A stretch of 27,512 nt of DNA from Fluviibacter sp039805865 (lineage in GTDB: Bacteria; Pseudomonadota; Gammaproteobacteria; Burkholderiales; Rhodocyclaceae). The notes below the pieces were generated by a model. That model was not told the origin of the DNA. It did no database searches and saw only the letters and a list, made by a program, of their open reading frames with translations. The stretch is from assembly GCA_039805865.1 (NCBI GenBank), contig JBDLTI010000023.1, forward strand, positions 1 through 27,512. Reading direction: 5' to 3'. Below, in pieces: positions 7,781 through 15,564 of the stretch; within the stretch, counting starts at the first letter, position 1, and each line of letters opens with the position of its first letter. A program made the translations under genes and the position numbers.

Positions 7781-8851
7781 TTAAATTACCGGCAAACGGA
7801 TAATGAATTGTGTATGGCCAAGACGGCTCTCACACTCAATCGTACCCTGATGTTGCTGGATAAAGCTTTGAGCGATCGTGAGCCCCAATCCGGTACCGCC
7901 TTCTCGACCGGATACCAGAGGATAGAACATACGGTCCAGAATCGTTCGCGGGATGCCGGGGCCGTTATCGATGACCTGAATTTCAATCGCCAGCTTCCAA
8001 CGATGCTTGAGCAAAGTCACCTGACGAACCGCCCGCGTGCGCAGGGTGATTTGTCCACCATGCCCCGGGCTGGCCGCCATGGCCTGCGCCGCGTTGCGTG
8101 CAATATTCAGCACCGCCTGAATCAGTTGCTCACGATCCGCCGTGATTTCTGGCAGACTGGTATCGTAGTCTCGACGGACGGTGAGCGTTTTAGGAAACTC
8201 GGCAAGCACAAGACTACGCACGCGCTCTAGGATTTCGTGAATATTGGTCGGCGATGGCTGCATGCCCTGATGCGGCTGCAGCAAGCGTTGCATCAAATCC
8301 TGCAGGCGATCAGTTTCCTTAATAATGACCTGCGTGTATTCACGCAGCGCCGGGTTGGGCAATTCGTGCTCGAGCAGCTGGGCAGCGCCCCGAATACCCC
8401 CCAGCGGGTTTTTAATTTCGTGTGCCAGATTGCGCATGAGTTCGCGATGACGCAGTTGTAGCTCAATGAGCCGCTCTTCCCGACGCGCCCGCAGCTGTTC
8501 ATCGACCGGGCGCAGTTCAATCAATAGCCCACCATCATCGTCTTCCAGTGGTGTCACCGTGGCATCGACATGGAGCACTGCATCACCGCGTTCGATCTGG
8601 ATATTCTGGCCGCTATAGCCCCACTTATTACTCAACGACTTCATGATCGCGCTGACAAGCTCGGAGGTCACGCCGATGACCTGAAACAGCTCACGCCCTA
8701 GCGCAGCACGCTGACTGATGCGCAGCAGATTTTCTGCCGCAGGATTCAGATAAACAATATGCTGCGACCGATCCAATACCACAGCGGCCGAAGACAAGAG
8801 CTCAAGGCCGGCATATTTAACAGGAGTCATCAGTGGCTGTTTATCGTTCAT
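7781..8851 (-). CDS. glnL: Nitrogen regulation sensor histidine kinase NtrB
   Basis: A 356-residue cytoplasmic kinase/phosphatase partner of NtrC. A PAS domain (about 12-115, with LDRSQHIVYLNPAAE) is followed by the dimerisation/H-box HEIKNPLGGIRGAAQLLE (H144 is the phospho-site). The ATPase domain has the N box NIARNAAQA (N253), the G1 box DNGPGIP (296-302) and the G2 box GREGGTGLGL (315-324). No transmembrane segment is present, as expected for a kinase that senses nitrogen through PII. It lies 3' of glnA behind a terminator and is followed by ntrC. The ATG at 8851 gives a normal family N-terminus; a second Met at residue 8 is possible, and neither has a strong ribosome site. Confidence 0.95.
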   Translation of the reverse strand: MNDKQPLMTPVKYAGLELLSSAAVVLDRSQHIVYLNPAAENLLRISQRAALGRELFQVIGVTSELVSAIMKSLSNKWGYSGQNIQIERGDAVLHVDATVTPLEDDDGGLLIELRPVDEQLRARREERLIELQLRHRELMRNLAHEIKNPLGGIRGAAQLLEHELPNPALREYTQVIIKETDRLQDLMQRLLQPHQGMQPSPTNIHEILERVRSLVLAEFPKTLTVRRDYDTSLPEITADREQLIQAVLNIARNAAQAMAASPGHGGQITLRTRAVRQVTLLKHRWKLAIEIQVIDNGPGIPRTILDRMFYPLVSGREGGTGLGLTIAQSFIQQHQGTIECESRLGHTQFIIRLPVI

Positions 8852-8876
8852 GGTCTAGCCCGTTTTCATCCGCTGA

Positions 8877-8907
8877 AAACAAAAGAGGGACGGCGAACCG
8901 TCCCTCT
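8877..8907 (-). terminator. Rho-independent terminator after glnA
   Basis: A perfect 10-bp stem, AGAGGGACGG / CCGTCCCTCT (8884-8907), encloses a 4-nt loop that reads TTCG on the minus strand. On the minus strand it is followed by TTTTGTTTT. It lies 48 nt after the glnA stop, and should end most glnA transcripts before ntrB. A weaker 6-bp hairpin (GTTTTC/GAAAAC, 8862-8880) comes directly after it, inside the ntrB leader. Confidence 0.9.
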
Positions 8908-8954
8908 CTGTTTGCGTTCGCCTTGAGTGGCTCTGCAAAATTACTCGAAGTCGA

Positions 8955-10367
8955 TTAGCACGAGTAGTACAGTTCGAACTCAACTGGGTGCGTTGTCATA
9001 CGTACCTTGTTGACTTCTTCCATCTTCAACTCGATAAACGAATCAATCCAGTCCTTCGAGAAGACACCACCGCGAGTCAGGAACTCGTGGTCGGCCTTCA
9101 GTGCTTCCAGCGCTTCGTCCAGGCTGGCACACACGGTCGGGATCAATGCATCTTCTTCTGGTGGCAGATCGTACAGATTCTTATCTGCTGGATCGCCTGG
9201 GTGGATCTTGTTCTGGATACCATCCAGACCGGCCATCATCAGAGCAGCGAAGGCCAGGTACGGGTTAGCGATCGGATCCGGGAAACGGGTTTCGATACGG
9301 CGCGCCTTGGTCGAAGCCACGAACGGGATGCGAATCGAAGCGGAACGATTCTTAGCCGAGTAAGCCAGCTTCACCGGTGCTTCGTAATGCGGTACCAGAC
9401 GCTTGTACGAGTTCGTACCCGGGTTGGTAATGGCGTTCAGTGCCTTGGCGTGCTTGATGATGCCACCGATGTAGTACAGCGCCATTTCCGAAAGACCAGC
9501 GTACTGATCACCGGCAAACAGGTTCTTGCCGTCTTTCCAGATCGACTGGTGAACGTGCATACCCGAACCGTTGTCACCAACGATTGGCTTCGGCATAAAC
9601 GTTGCTGTCTTGCCGTATTGGTGCGCCACATTCAGCACCACATACTTCAGGATCTGAGTCTGGTCGGCACGACGTACCAGCGTATCAAACTTGGTACCGA
9701 TTTCGTTCTGGCCAGCGGTTGCTACTTCATGGTGATGCACCTCAACCGGAACGCCACAGGCTTCCAGTGCATTACACATGGCTGTACGGACGTCGTTGAA
9801 GCTATCCACCGGGGCAACCGGGAAGTAGCCGCCCTTAACACCCGGACGGTGACCGGTGTTGCCACCTTCAATCTTGGCATCTGATGACCAAGCCGCTTCT
9901 TCCGAATAGATCTTCACGAAGGTGCCCGACATGTCGGTCTTCCATTCGACGGAGTCGAAAATGAAGAACTCTGGCTCTGGGCCAAAGTAAGCGGTGTCAC
10001 CAATACCCGAGCTCTTCAGATAGGCTTCGGCGCGCTTGGCGATCGAACGTGGGTCACGGTCGTAACCCTTACCATCGGTTGGCTCGACTACGTCACACGA
10101 CAGCACCAATGTCACTTCGTCATAGAACGGGTCGATATAGGCCGAAGCTGGATCCGGAATCAGCAGCATGTCGGAAGCCTGAATGCCCTTCCAACCCGCG
10201 ATCGACGAACCATCAAACGCCTGACCTTCTTCAAATTTGTCTTCATCGAACTGGCTGACAGGTACACCAACGTGGTGCTCTTTACCGCGCGTATCGGTGA
10301 AACGGAAATCGATGTATTTAACGTCGTTGTCCTTAACCATCTTCAGGACGTCTTGCACTGTAGCCAT
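8955..10367 (-). CDS. glnA: Type I glutamine synthetase (GSI-beta)
   Basis: A 470-residue enzyme that makes glutamine from glutamate, ammonia and ATP, as a cytoplasmic dodecamer. Signatures include FDGSSIAGWKGI in the N-terminal domain, the metal-site segment GPEPEFFIFD, the ATP-site region KPIVGDNGSGMHVHQS, and the segments NSYKRLVPHYEAP and RIPF. NLYDLPPEE carries the tyrosine (Y399) that is adenylylated in the GSI-beta class, so GlnE-type control is expected. Two ATGs lie at the front. The one at 10376 abuts the AGGAG directly, whereas the ATG at 10367 is 9 nt from it and gives the usual family start MATVQDVL, so I choose the latter. Upstream are a sigma-54 promoter match and two NtrC-type dyads. 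The codon use is that of a highly expressed gene. Confidence 0.98.
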   Translation of the reverse strand: MATVQDVLKMVKDNDVKYIDFRFTDTRGKEHHVGVPVSQFDEDKFEEGQAFDGSSIAGWKGIQASDMLLIPDPASAYIDPFYDEVTLVLSCDVVEPTDGKGYDRDPRSIAKRAEAYLKSSGIGDTAYFGPEPEFFIFDSVEWKTDMSGTFVKIYSEEAAWSSDAKIEGGNTGHRPGVKGGYFPVAPVDSFNDVRTAMCNALEACGVPVEVHHHEVATAGQNEIGTKFDTLVRRADQTQILKYVVLNVAHQYGKTATFMPKPIVGDNGSGMHVHQSIWKDGKNLFAGDQYAGLSEMALYYIGGIIKHAKALNAITNPGTNSYKRLVPHYEAPVKLAYSAKNRSASIRIPFVASTKARRIETRFPDPIANPYLAFAALMMAGLDGIQNKIHPGDPADKNLYDLPPEEDALIPTVCASLDEALEALKADHEFLTRGGVFSKDWIDSFIELKMEEVNKVRMTTHPVEFELYYSC

Positions 10368-10445
10368 AACAGCCATCTCCTAAAAGCGACCGCGCTGGGC
10401 GGCCTACACATATAGAAACAATAAAAAATCTTTGCCCTGCTTATA

Positions 10446-10463
10446 AAGCAGGATCTGTGCCAA
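10446..10463 (-). promoter_or_regulatory. Sigma-54 (-24/-12) promoter of glnA
   Basis: The minus strand reads TTGGCACAGATCCTGCTT, with GG and GC spaced by 10 nt. It matches the TTGGCAC half fully and TGC of the -12 half. The implied start point, near 10436, leaves a leader of about 68 nt before the chosen glnA ATG. The position relative to the NtrC-type dyads matches the classical enteric glnA enhancer layout. Confidence 0.82.
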
Positions 10464-10543
10464 CAATGATACGACAACCGGCTGCAGAAAGCGCGCTTTT
10501 GGCGCAGCTTTCAACACACATGAAACAGCTGGTCGCCCTGAGC

Positions 10544-10560
10544 TGCACCAATTCGGTGCA
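10544..10560. promoter_or_regulatory. NtrC binding site 1 (perfect dyad)
   Basis: TGCACC-N5-GGTGCA, a perfect 17-bp match to the known NtrC enhancer consensus. It is centred about 116 bp upstream of the predicted glnA start point, a typical distance for NtrC enhancers. Confidence 0.85.
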
Positions 10561-10588
10561 AAAACAAGTCGGCCGCACCATTTCAAAG

Positions 10589-10605
10589 CGCACCATTCGG
10601 GTGCA
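10589..10605. promoter_or_regulatory. NtrC binding site 2 (one mismatch)
   Basis: CGCACC-N5-GGTGCA, one base from the NtrC consensus dyad, 45 bp centre-to-centre from site 1 and only 8 nt from the stop of the upstream CDF gene. A further half-site (CGCACC at 10574-10579) lies between the two. Paired sites allow cooperative NtrC binding in known systems. Confidence 0.78.
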
Positions 10606-10613
10606 AATAACGA

Positions 10614-11855
10614 CTAGGGGCTCAAACGACGATAAACCACCCAGGCATCGAGCGGCAACTTCTCTTTCTGCGCCGCCACCTGCAAGGCTTTCACCCCTTG
10701 CTCAATCACAGCAGGCTCCGGATCAATGCTAGGTGCCGGCGGCAACATGATCTCAACCTCGACCCGACCATTTAGATAGTGTAACTGGACACGCTCGGGT
10801 GACCAGGCTGTATGAGCACCCCAGATGCGCTCGGCCGCCTGTTCGAGCCACTGCGCCAACGCCGCACGATCCAACGCGCCCTGATAGACCGATTCATCGG
10901 CCACCAGATCGTCTTCGGGATCAATATGTACCAGCATATCAAGGACTTCCGGGCAGTTCTCCCGTACTCGGCGACGCACCATCTCGGCAATACGATGCCC
11001 TTCTGAAACACTGATTCGGGGCGATACCAGCACATGGGCATCGACCAGAATTCGATCTGCCATGCGGCGCGTTCTGAGATCATGCAACCCGATAACGCCT
11101 GGTGTATCGTCGATAACATGGCGAATCGCATCGATTTCTTCAGCATTGGCGCCTTTATCAATCAGCTCTTCAAGCGCGCGATAGGAAAATTGCCAACCCA
11201 TTTTGACGATCAGCGCCCCAACAATGGCTGCTGCCAATAGATCGGCGTAGACAAAACCCATCAAGCTCCCGCCAATACCAATCGCCACCACGAGCGATGA
11301 GGCTGCGTCAGAGCGCGAATGCCAGGCATTCGCCACCAACATGGCTGAGTTAGCTTTTTGAGCCACACGCAACATGTAGCGAAACAGCCACTCTTTAGAC
11401 ACAAGCGCTAGCAAAGCCACATAAAGCGCCATCGTCTCGACCGGCACAGCCGAATCAACGCTCATGGCCCGATCTGCTGCGGAATATAGAAACCCACCGC
11501 CAATGGCGAGCAACATTAATCCCAGTATCAGCGTGGCCAGCGTTTCCAGACGGGCATGTCCATACGGGTGATTGTCATCCGCCGCCCGCGCGCTGTGTCT
11601 CGCCACAAAAAGAACGAGGAAGTCCGATAGCAAATCGGAAAAAGAATGGAAACCATCCACCAACAGGCTGTGGGAATGGGAGAACCAGCCAACCATGATC
11701 TGCAACACGGATAAACCGATATTGACCCCCATGCTGACATTCACCGACCGACGCACCAGACGATTAGACGCAGCGTTTCCGTGCGTACCGGTTAACGCAT
11801 CAATAAGCGCACTTTGATCATGCGTGTGCCCTGCGTGGTGATGCCCTAACGACAT
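10614..11855 (-). CDS. Cation diffusion facilitator (CDF) metal efflux transporter
   Basis: A 413-residue inner-membrane metal/proton antiporter. A short His-rich N-terminus (HHHAGHTH, 5-12) precedes about six transmembrane helices between residues 38 and 225. The metal sites are visible in HSFSDLLSD (H70, D74, D78, TM2) and HSRSD (H179, D183, TM5), the arrangement of zinc/iron-type members. HPYGH (96-100) is the conserved cytoplasmic loop. A cytoplasmic CDF C-terminal domain covers about 228-312, and a further 100 residues follow that typical 300-residue members lack. I choose the ATG at 11855, with GGAG 6 nt upstream; a TTG further out is less likely. The metal cannot be read from sequence. 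It is divergent from the rhodanese gene and 246 nt before glnA on the same strand. Confidence 0.9.
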   Translation of the reverse strand: MSLGHHHAGHTHDQSALIDALTGTHGNAASNRLVRRSVNVSMGVNIGLSVLQIMVGWFSHSHSLLVDGFHSFSDLLSDFLVLFVARHSARAADDNHPYGHARLETLATLILGLMLLAIGGGFLYSAADRAMSVDSAVPVETMALYVALLALVSKEWLFRYMLRVAQKANSAMLVANAWHSRSDAASSLVVAIGIGGSLMGFVYADLLAAAIVGALIVKMGWQFSYRALEELIDKGANAEEIDAIRHVIDDTPGVIGLHDLRTRRMADRILVDAHVLVSPRISVSEGHRIAEMVRRRVRENCPEVLDMLVHIDPEDDLVADESVYQGALDRAALAQWLEQAAERIWGAHTAWSPERVQLHYLNGRVEVEIMLPPAPSIDPEPAVIEQGVKALQVAAQKEKLPLDAWVVYRRLSP

Positions 11856-11880
11856 GGTGATCTCCAAGTAAAACAACCCG

Positions 11881-11940
11881 AGCGAGCCGCATAGATTCCG
11901 CTTGCTGCGGCGGCCGCGTATACTCGCCAGTTGAGTACTA
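11881..11940. promoter_or_regulatory. Divergent promoter region between CDF exporter and rhodanese-nadA genes
   Basis: The 146-bp gap must hold starts for both directions. A TATACT (11919-11924) could be a -10 for the plus strand, with a weak TTCCGC 17 nt upstream. A dyad TACTC-N7-GAGTA (11921-11937) overlaps it, and a GCCGCA/TGCGGC inverted repeat (11886-11911) lies just before. No known operator is recognised. Confidence 0.3.
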
Positions 11941-12001
11941 TTCTATCGCCAATCGTGCAGCCTCCGGGACTGCCCCTCTACCGGTTAACAAAAGATTCAT
12001 C

Positions 12002-12454
12002 ATGAGCCGAATCAACGACATTCTGACCAAGGCACAACAGCGTGCCGAACAACAGGGCTTTAACTACAGTGGCGACGTAACGCCACAGGAAGCGTTAACG
12101 CTGCTCCAGGAAGCCCCCGGCACTGTACTCGTCGATGTCCGCACCCGCGCCGAATGGGATTGGGTCGGCCGAGTACCCGGCGCGATCGAAATCGACTGGG
12201 TGCAATACCCGGAAATGTCCCGCAACCAGCAGTTCATCAGTGAACTGCAACGCCAGGTCGCCCAGGATGCCACGATTCTATTTCTGTGCCGCAGCGGTGT
12301 CCGCTCGCGCAGTGCGGCCAGTGCGGCCCTGGATGCCGGCTTTACAGCGGCCTACAATATTCTGGAAGGCTTTGAAGGCGATAAAGATGCCAACAACCAC
12401 CGCGGCAATCTCGGTGGTTGGCGTTTCCACGGCCTTCCCTGGTACCAGGGCTAA
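12002..12454 (+). CDS. Rhodanese-domain protein (probable sulfurtransferase)
   Basis: A 150-residue single-domain rhodanese. VDVRTRAEWDWVGRVPGAI (44-62) is the CH2A-type entry of the fold, and the active-site loop is CRSGVRS with C96 as the persulfide-carrying cysteine. The C-terminal block EGFEGDKDANNHRGNLGGW (122-140), ending in GLPW, is characteristic of a subgroup common in proteobacteria. No signal peptide is seen, so it should be cytoplasmic. The six-residue-type active loop suggests sulfur transfer rather than phosphatase activity. nadA starts 11 nt after its stop, so the two are probably co-transcribed. The physiological sulfur acceptor is unknown. Confidence 0.88.
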   Translation: MSRINDILTKAQQRAEQQGFNYSGDVTPQEALTLLQEAPGTVLVDVRTRAEWDWVGRVPGAIEIDWVQYPEMSRNQQFISELQRQVAQDATILFLCRSGVRSRSAASAALDAGFTAAYNILEGFEGDKDANNHRGNLGGWRFHGLPWYQG

Positions 12455-12465
12455 GGGCGTCACAC

Positions 12466-13557
12466 ATGTTGTCATTTGAAGACTACCGCGATCTCACAGA
12501 CGAAGCCTGCCAGGAACGCATTCACGCCGCCCGCAAACAATTAGGCGCCCGCGCGGTTCTGCTATGTCACCACTATCAGCGCGCTGATGTGTACCAGCAT
12601 GCCGATCTGACCGGCGACTCTCTCAAGCTATCGCGTCTGGCCAGCCAGACGGATGCCGAATACATTGTGTTCTGCGGCGTGCACTTCATGGCCGAAGTGG
12701 CCGACATGATGACCAAGCCCAACCAGACGGCCATTCTGCCCGATCTGGCGGCCGGTTGTTCGATGGCCGACATGGCCAACCTGACGAAAGTAGAACGCTG
12801 CTGGCGCGAGCTGACGGCAGCACTGGGCGAGGACCCGGTCAATCAGGTGACGCCCATCACCTATATTAATTCAGCCGCAGACCTTAAAGCTTTCTGCGGT
12901 GATCGTGGCGGCATTGTCTGCACCTCGTCGAATGCCCCCGTCATCCTGGATTGGGCGCTGGAACGCCGCTCTAAAATCCTGTTCTTCCCTGACCAGCATC
13001 TGGGTCGCTGGACAGGGCATCAGCGTGGCATCCCGCTCGATGAGATGGTGGTCTGGGATCCAGATCAGCCACGCGGAGGCCTGACCCAGGAACAGATTCG
13101 CAATGCCAAAATTCTGCTGTGGAAGGGTCATTGCTCGGTACACCAGATGTTCCAGCCGGCACACATCGAGGCCTTCCGCGCCAAGCACCCCGAGGGCAAA
13201 GTGATCTCTCACCCGGAGTGCTCGTTTGAAGTGTGTGCAGCATCCGATTACATTGGTTCTACCGAATATATCGTCAAGATCATCAAGGAAGCTCCCGCCG
13301 GCACGCGCTGGCTGGTTGGCACCGAGCTGAACCTGGTAGAACGTCTGGCCCGTGAAGTGGCACCGGAAGGCAAAGTCGTGCAATTCATGTCGCCCACGGT
13401 CTGCATGTGTTCGACCATGCAGCGGATTGATCCACAGCACCTGGCCTGGACCCTCGAAAACCTGGTGGCCGGCCATGTAGTGAACGCCATCCGCGTGCCG
13501 GAAAATCAAACCGCCGCGGCCAAGCTGGCCATGGAACGCATGCTCGAGGTTTCCTGA
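12466..13557 (+). CDS. nadA: Quinolinate synthase
   Basis: A 363-residue [4Fe-4S] enzyme that condenses iminoaspartate with dihydroxyacetone phosphate to quinolinate in NAD synthesis. LLCHHYQ is at 32-38, and LPDLAAGCSMADM (91-103) supplies C98. GHCSVHQMF (221-229) supplies C223, SHPEC is at 248-252, and TVCMCSTM (311-318) most likely supplies C315 as the third cluster ligand. The first two cluster cysteines are about 125 residues apart, against about 87 in E. coli NadA, which marks the long form of the family. The ATG at 12466 fits the family; an in-frame ATG 16 codons earlier lies inside the rhodanese gene and is rejected. Neither nadB nor nadC is nearby. Confidence 0.95.
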   Translation: MLSFEDYRDLTDEACQERIHAARKQLGARAVLLCHHYQRADVYQHADLTGDSLKLSRLASQTDAEYIVFCGVHFMAEVADMMTKPNQTAILPDLAAGCSMADMANLTKVERCWRELTAALGEDPVNQVTPITYINSAADLKAFCGDRGGIVCTSSNAPVILDWALERRSKILFFPDQHLGRWTGHQRGIPLDEMVVWDPDQPRGGLTQEQIRNAKILLWKGHCSVHQMFQPAHIEAFRAKHPEGKVISHPECSFEVCAASDYIGSTEYIVKIIKEAPAGTRWLVGTELNLVERLAREVAPEGKVVQFMSPTVCMCSTMQRIDPQHLAWTLENLVAGHVVNAIRVPENQTAAAKLAMERMLEVS

Positions 13558-13583
13558 CGACCCTTACGGTCGATGGGCACATC

Positions 13584-14330
13584 ATGTCCGATACGCTGTC
13601 GCTGGTTACCTACAATATCCACAAGGGCTTCTCGCAGTTCAATCGCCGTCTGACGGTGCATGATCTGCGGGATCGCCTGCGGCACCTGAACCCGGATCTG
13701 GTGTTTCTGCAGGAAGTGCAAGGGTTGCACCAGCAGCATGCCCTCAAGCACGACAACTGGCCGGAACAACCGCAACATGAGTTCCTGGCTGACACCATCT
13801 GGCATGCCAGCTATGGTCAGAACGTACTTTATGACCACGGTCATCATGGCAACGCCATTCTCTCTCGCTACCCGATCGAGCGGAGCCACAACCAGGATGT
13901 CACCCATCTCAGTTTTGAACGCCGTGGCTTGCTACACACGCAAATCGAGTGGCAGGGGCAGATTGTGCACTGTGTGTGCGCGCACCTGTCGCTGCTGGCG
14001 CGTTCGCGCAAATGGCAAATGGCCGCGCTGGCCGAAGAGATCGATCGACTTGTGCCACATGACCAGCCGCTCATCATTGCCGGTGACTTCAACGACTGGC
14101 GCAACCATGCCAGTGAACATCTGGCCCGACGACTGGACATGGTGGAGGTGTTTGACACACTCTCGGGGAAACCGGCTCGCAGCTTTCCTGTGGCCATGCC
14201 GATGCTTCGGCTGGATCGCATCTACATCCGCGGCCTGAAAGCCGTACGCGCCGATGTGCATTTCGGCGCAGGTTGGTCGAAAATCTCCGATCACGCGGCG
14301 CTCCGTTGCGAGCTCACCCTGACGGGTTAA
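13584..14330 (+). CDS. Endonuclease/exonuclease/phosphatase (EEP) family hydrolase, YbhP-like
   Basis: A 248-residue EEP-fold metal hydrolase. The active-site motifs appear in order: TYNIHKG (9-15), FLQEVQ (41-46, E44 binds metal), GHHGNAILSR (86-95), AHLSL (133-137), GDFND (167-171), LDRIY (210-214) and SDHAAL (235-240). There is no signal peptide. Length and position directly before clsB match the E. coli ybhP-ybhO (clsB) pair. A phospholipid-related or nucleotide substrate is possible, but the reaction is not known. It begins 26 nt after nadA and its stop is 1 nt before clsB, so it is tightly linked with clsB. Confidence 0.88.
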   Translation: MSDTLSLVTYNIHKGFSQFNRRLTVHDLRDRLRHLNPDLVFLQEVQGLHQQHALKHDNWPEQPQHEFLADTIWHASYGQNVLYDHGHHGNAILSRYPIERSHNQDVTHLSFERRGLLHTQIEWQGQIVHCVCAHLSLLARSRKWQMAALAEEIDRLVPHDQPLIIAGDFNDWRNHASEHLARRLDMVEVFDTLSGKPARSFPVAMPMLRLDRIYIRGLKAVRADVHFGAGWSKISDHAALRCELTLTG

Positions 14331-14331
14331 T

Positions 14332-15552
14332 ATGCACATCGGTGGCCGGCTGCTTAATGCCCTAAACGCCGCTCCCGTCATCCACGATGGCAACCGGCTG
14401 CGTCTGTTATTCAATGGCAACGAGTATTTTCCGGCATTGCTCACCGCAATATCAGCAGCACAACAGACCATACGGCTGGAAACCTATCTCTATGCCGACG
14501 ATAACATCGGCAACGCAACAACCCGGGCTTTATGTGACGCAGCTCAACGCGGCGTGGATGTGCGACTCGTTGTTGACGGTTTTGGCGCACGCAACATCGA
14601 CTTGCATCACCTGCCCCGCTTGCTGAAGGCGGGCGTAAAAGTTCGCATCTTTCGACCAGAGCAGCACCTCTGGCGGCACCTACTCTCGCGCAAGCGTACG
14701 CGCCTGCGGCGCATGCACCGGAAAATGGTACTCATCGATGGCCAGACGGCCTTTCTGGGCGGCATCAATATCATTGATGATGCCACCGGCAACAGCGGCA
14801 ATACCCGTTTGGATTTTGCGCTGGAAATTACCGGGCCGATCCTGACTCAGATCGGCTATGCCATGGATCGACAATGGACAACCCTGTCTCGCGGTCCGTT
14901 TTATCGTCGCACGCTTTTTCAGCAAGCCAAACGCCCTGGCGCTACCCCAATCCACGCAGCGCCGGCAGGCGATATCTGTTGTGCGTTACTGCTGCGTGAC
15001 AACCTCACGTATCGACGCAGCATCGAGCAGGCTTATATTGCCGCGATTCAAAGCGCCCGAGAACGCATCGTGCTGGCGATGGCCTATTTCATACCTAGCC
15101 GCCGCATCCTGAACACCCTACTCGAAGCGGCACAGCGGGGTGTCCATATCGATCTCATGCTGCAGGGCCAAGTTGAATACCGTCTCCAGCATTACGCCTC
15201 TCAATCGCTCTATCACCGCCTGCTGGGTGCGGGCATCCGTATTCACGAATACCAGCCCAGCCTCATGCACGCCAAAGTCGGCGTCATCGATGGTCAGTGG
15301 GGCACTTTGGGCTCCGCTAATCTGGATCCCTTTTCTTTACTGGTGGCGCGTGAAGCCAACCTGATTATTCACGACTCGGCCTTCTGTCAGGCACTTGAGC
15401 GAACACTCACAGATAACATCACTCAGCATTGCCGGGAAATCACGGCATCGGGTTGGGCCAGAAAATCGGGGCTTCACCGTGCTTTGCGCATCGTCAGTGC
15501 GCGCATCCTCTTTCGCCTACTGAGCCTGACGCGTTACGCCGACAACTATTGA
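14332..15552 (+). CDS. clsB: Cardiolipin synthase B (phospholipase D family)
   Basis: A 406-residue phospholipase-D superfamily enzyme with two HKD motifs: H129-x-K131-x4-D136 (MHRKMVLIDG) and H313-x-K315-x4-D320 (MHAKVGVIDG, followed by GSANLDPFSL). FNGNEYFPALL near the start and the lack of N-terminal transmembrane helices fit ClsB rather than ClsA. ClsB makes cardiolipin, and in E. coli also phosphatidylglycerol, from phosphatidylglycerol at the inner membrane. The gene follows the YbhP-like gene by a single base. Its 3' end is 12 nt from the stop of the convergent TauE/SafE gene, with no clear terminator between. Confidence 0.92.
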   Translation: MHIGGRLLNALNAAPVIHDGNRLRLLFNGNEYFPALLTAISAAQQTIRLETYLYADDNIGNATTRALCDAAQRGVDVRLVVDGFGARNIDLHHLPRLLKAGVKVRIFRPEQHLWRHLLSRKRTRLRRMHRKMVLIDGQTAFLGGINIIDDATGNSGNTRLDFALEITGPILTQIGYAMDRQWTTLSRGPFYRRTLFQQAKRPGATPIHAAPAGDICCALLLRDNLTYRRSIEQAYIAAIQSARERIVLAMAYFIPSRRILNTLLEAAQRGVHIDLMLQGQVEYRLQHYASQSLYHRLLGAGIRIHEYQPSLMHAKVGVIDGQWGTLGSANLDPFSLLVAREANLIIHDSAFCQALERTLTDNITQHCREITASGWARKSGLHRALRIVSARILFRLLSLTRYADNY

Positions 15553-15564
15553 TAACCTTCGTAT

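Noticed and set aside
8988..9884. 298-codon open frame on the plus strand
   Set aside because: It lies wholly antisense to glnA, whose protein is a full-length clear match; the antisense product resembles no family.
10368..10376. ATG at 10376 as the glnA start
   Set aside because: The AGGAG directly touches this ATG, which leaves no spacing for initiation; the next ATG (10367) has 9 nt spacing and gives the family N-terminus.
10487..10512. Hairpin GAAAGCGCGC / GCGC-A-GCTTTC as terminator of the CDF gene
   Set aside because: It has a bulge and no run of T on the minus-strand side, and it lies more than 100 nt after the stop; left only as a comment on the glnA control region.
12871..13509. 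212-codon open frame on the minus strand
   Set aside because: Antisense to nadA, no recognisable motifs; a shadow of biased codon use.
13558..13572. CGACC-N5-GGTCG hairpin between nadA and the EEP gene
   Set aside because: Only 5 bp and no T-run, so not a terminator; probably chance.
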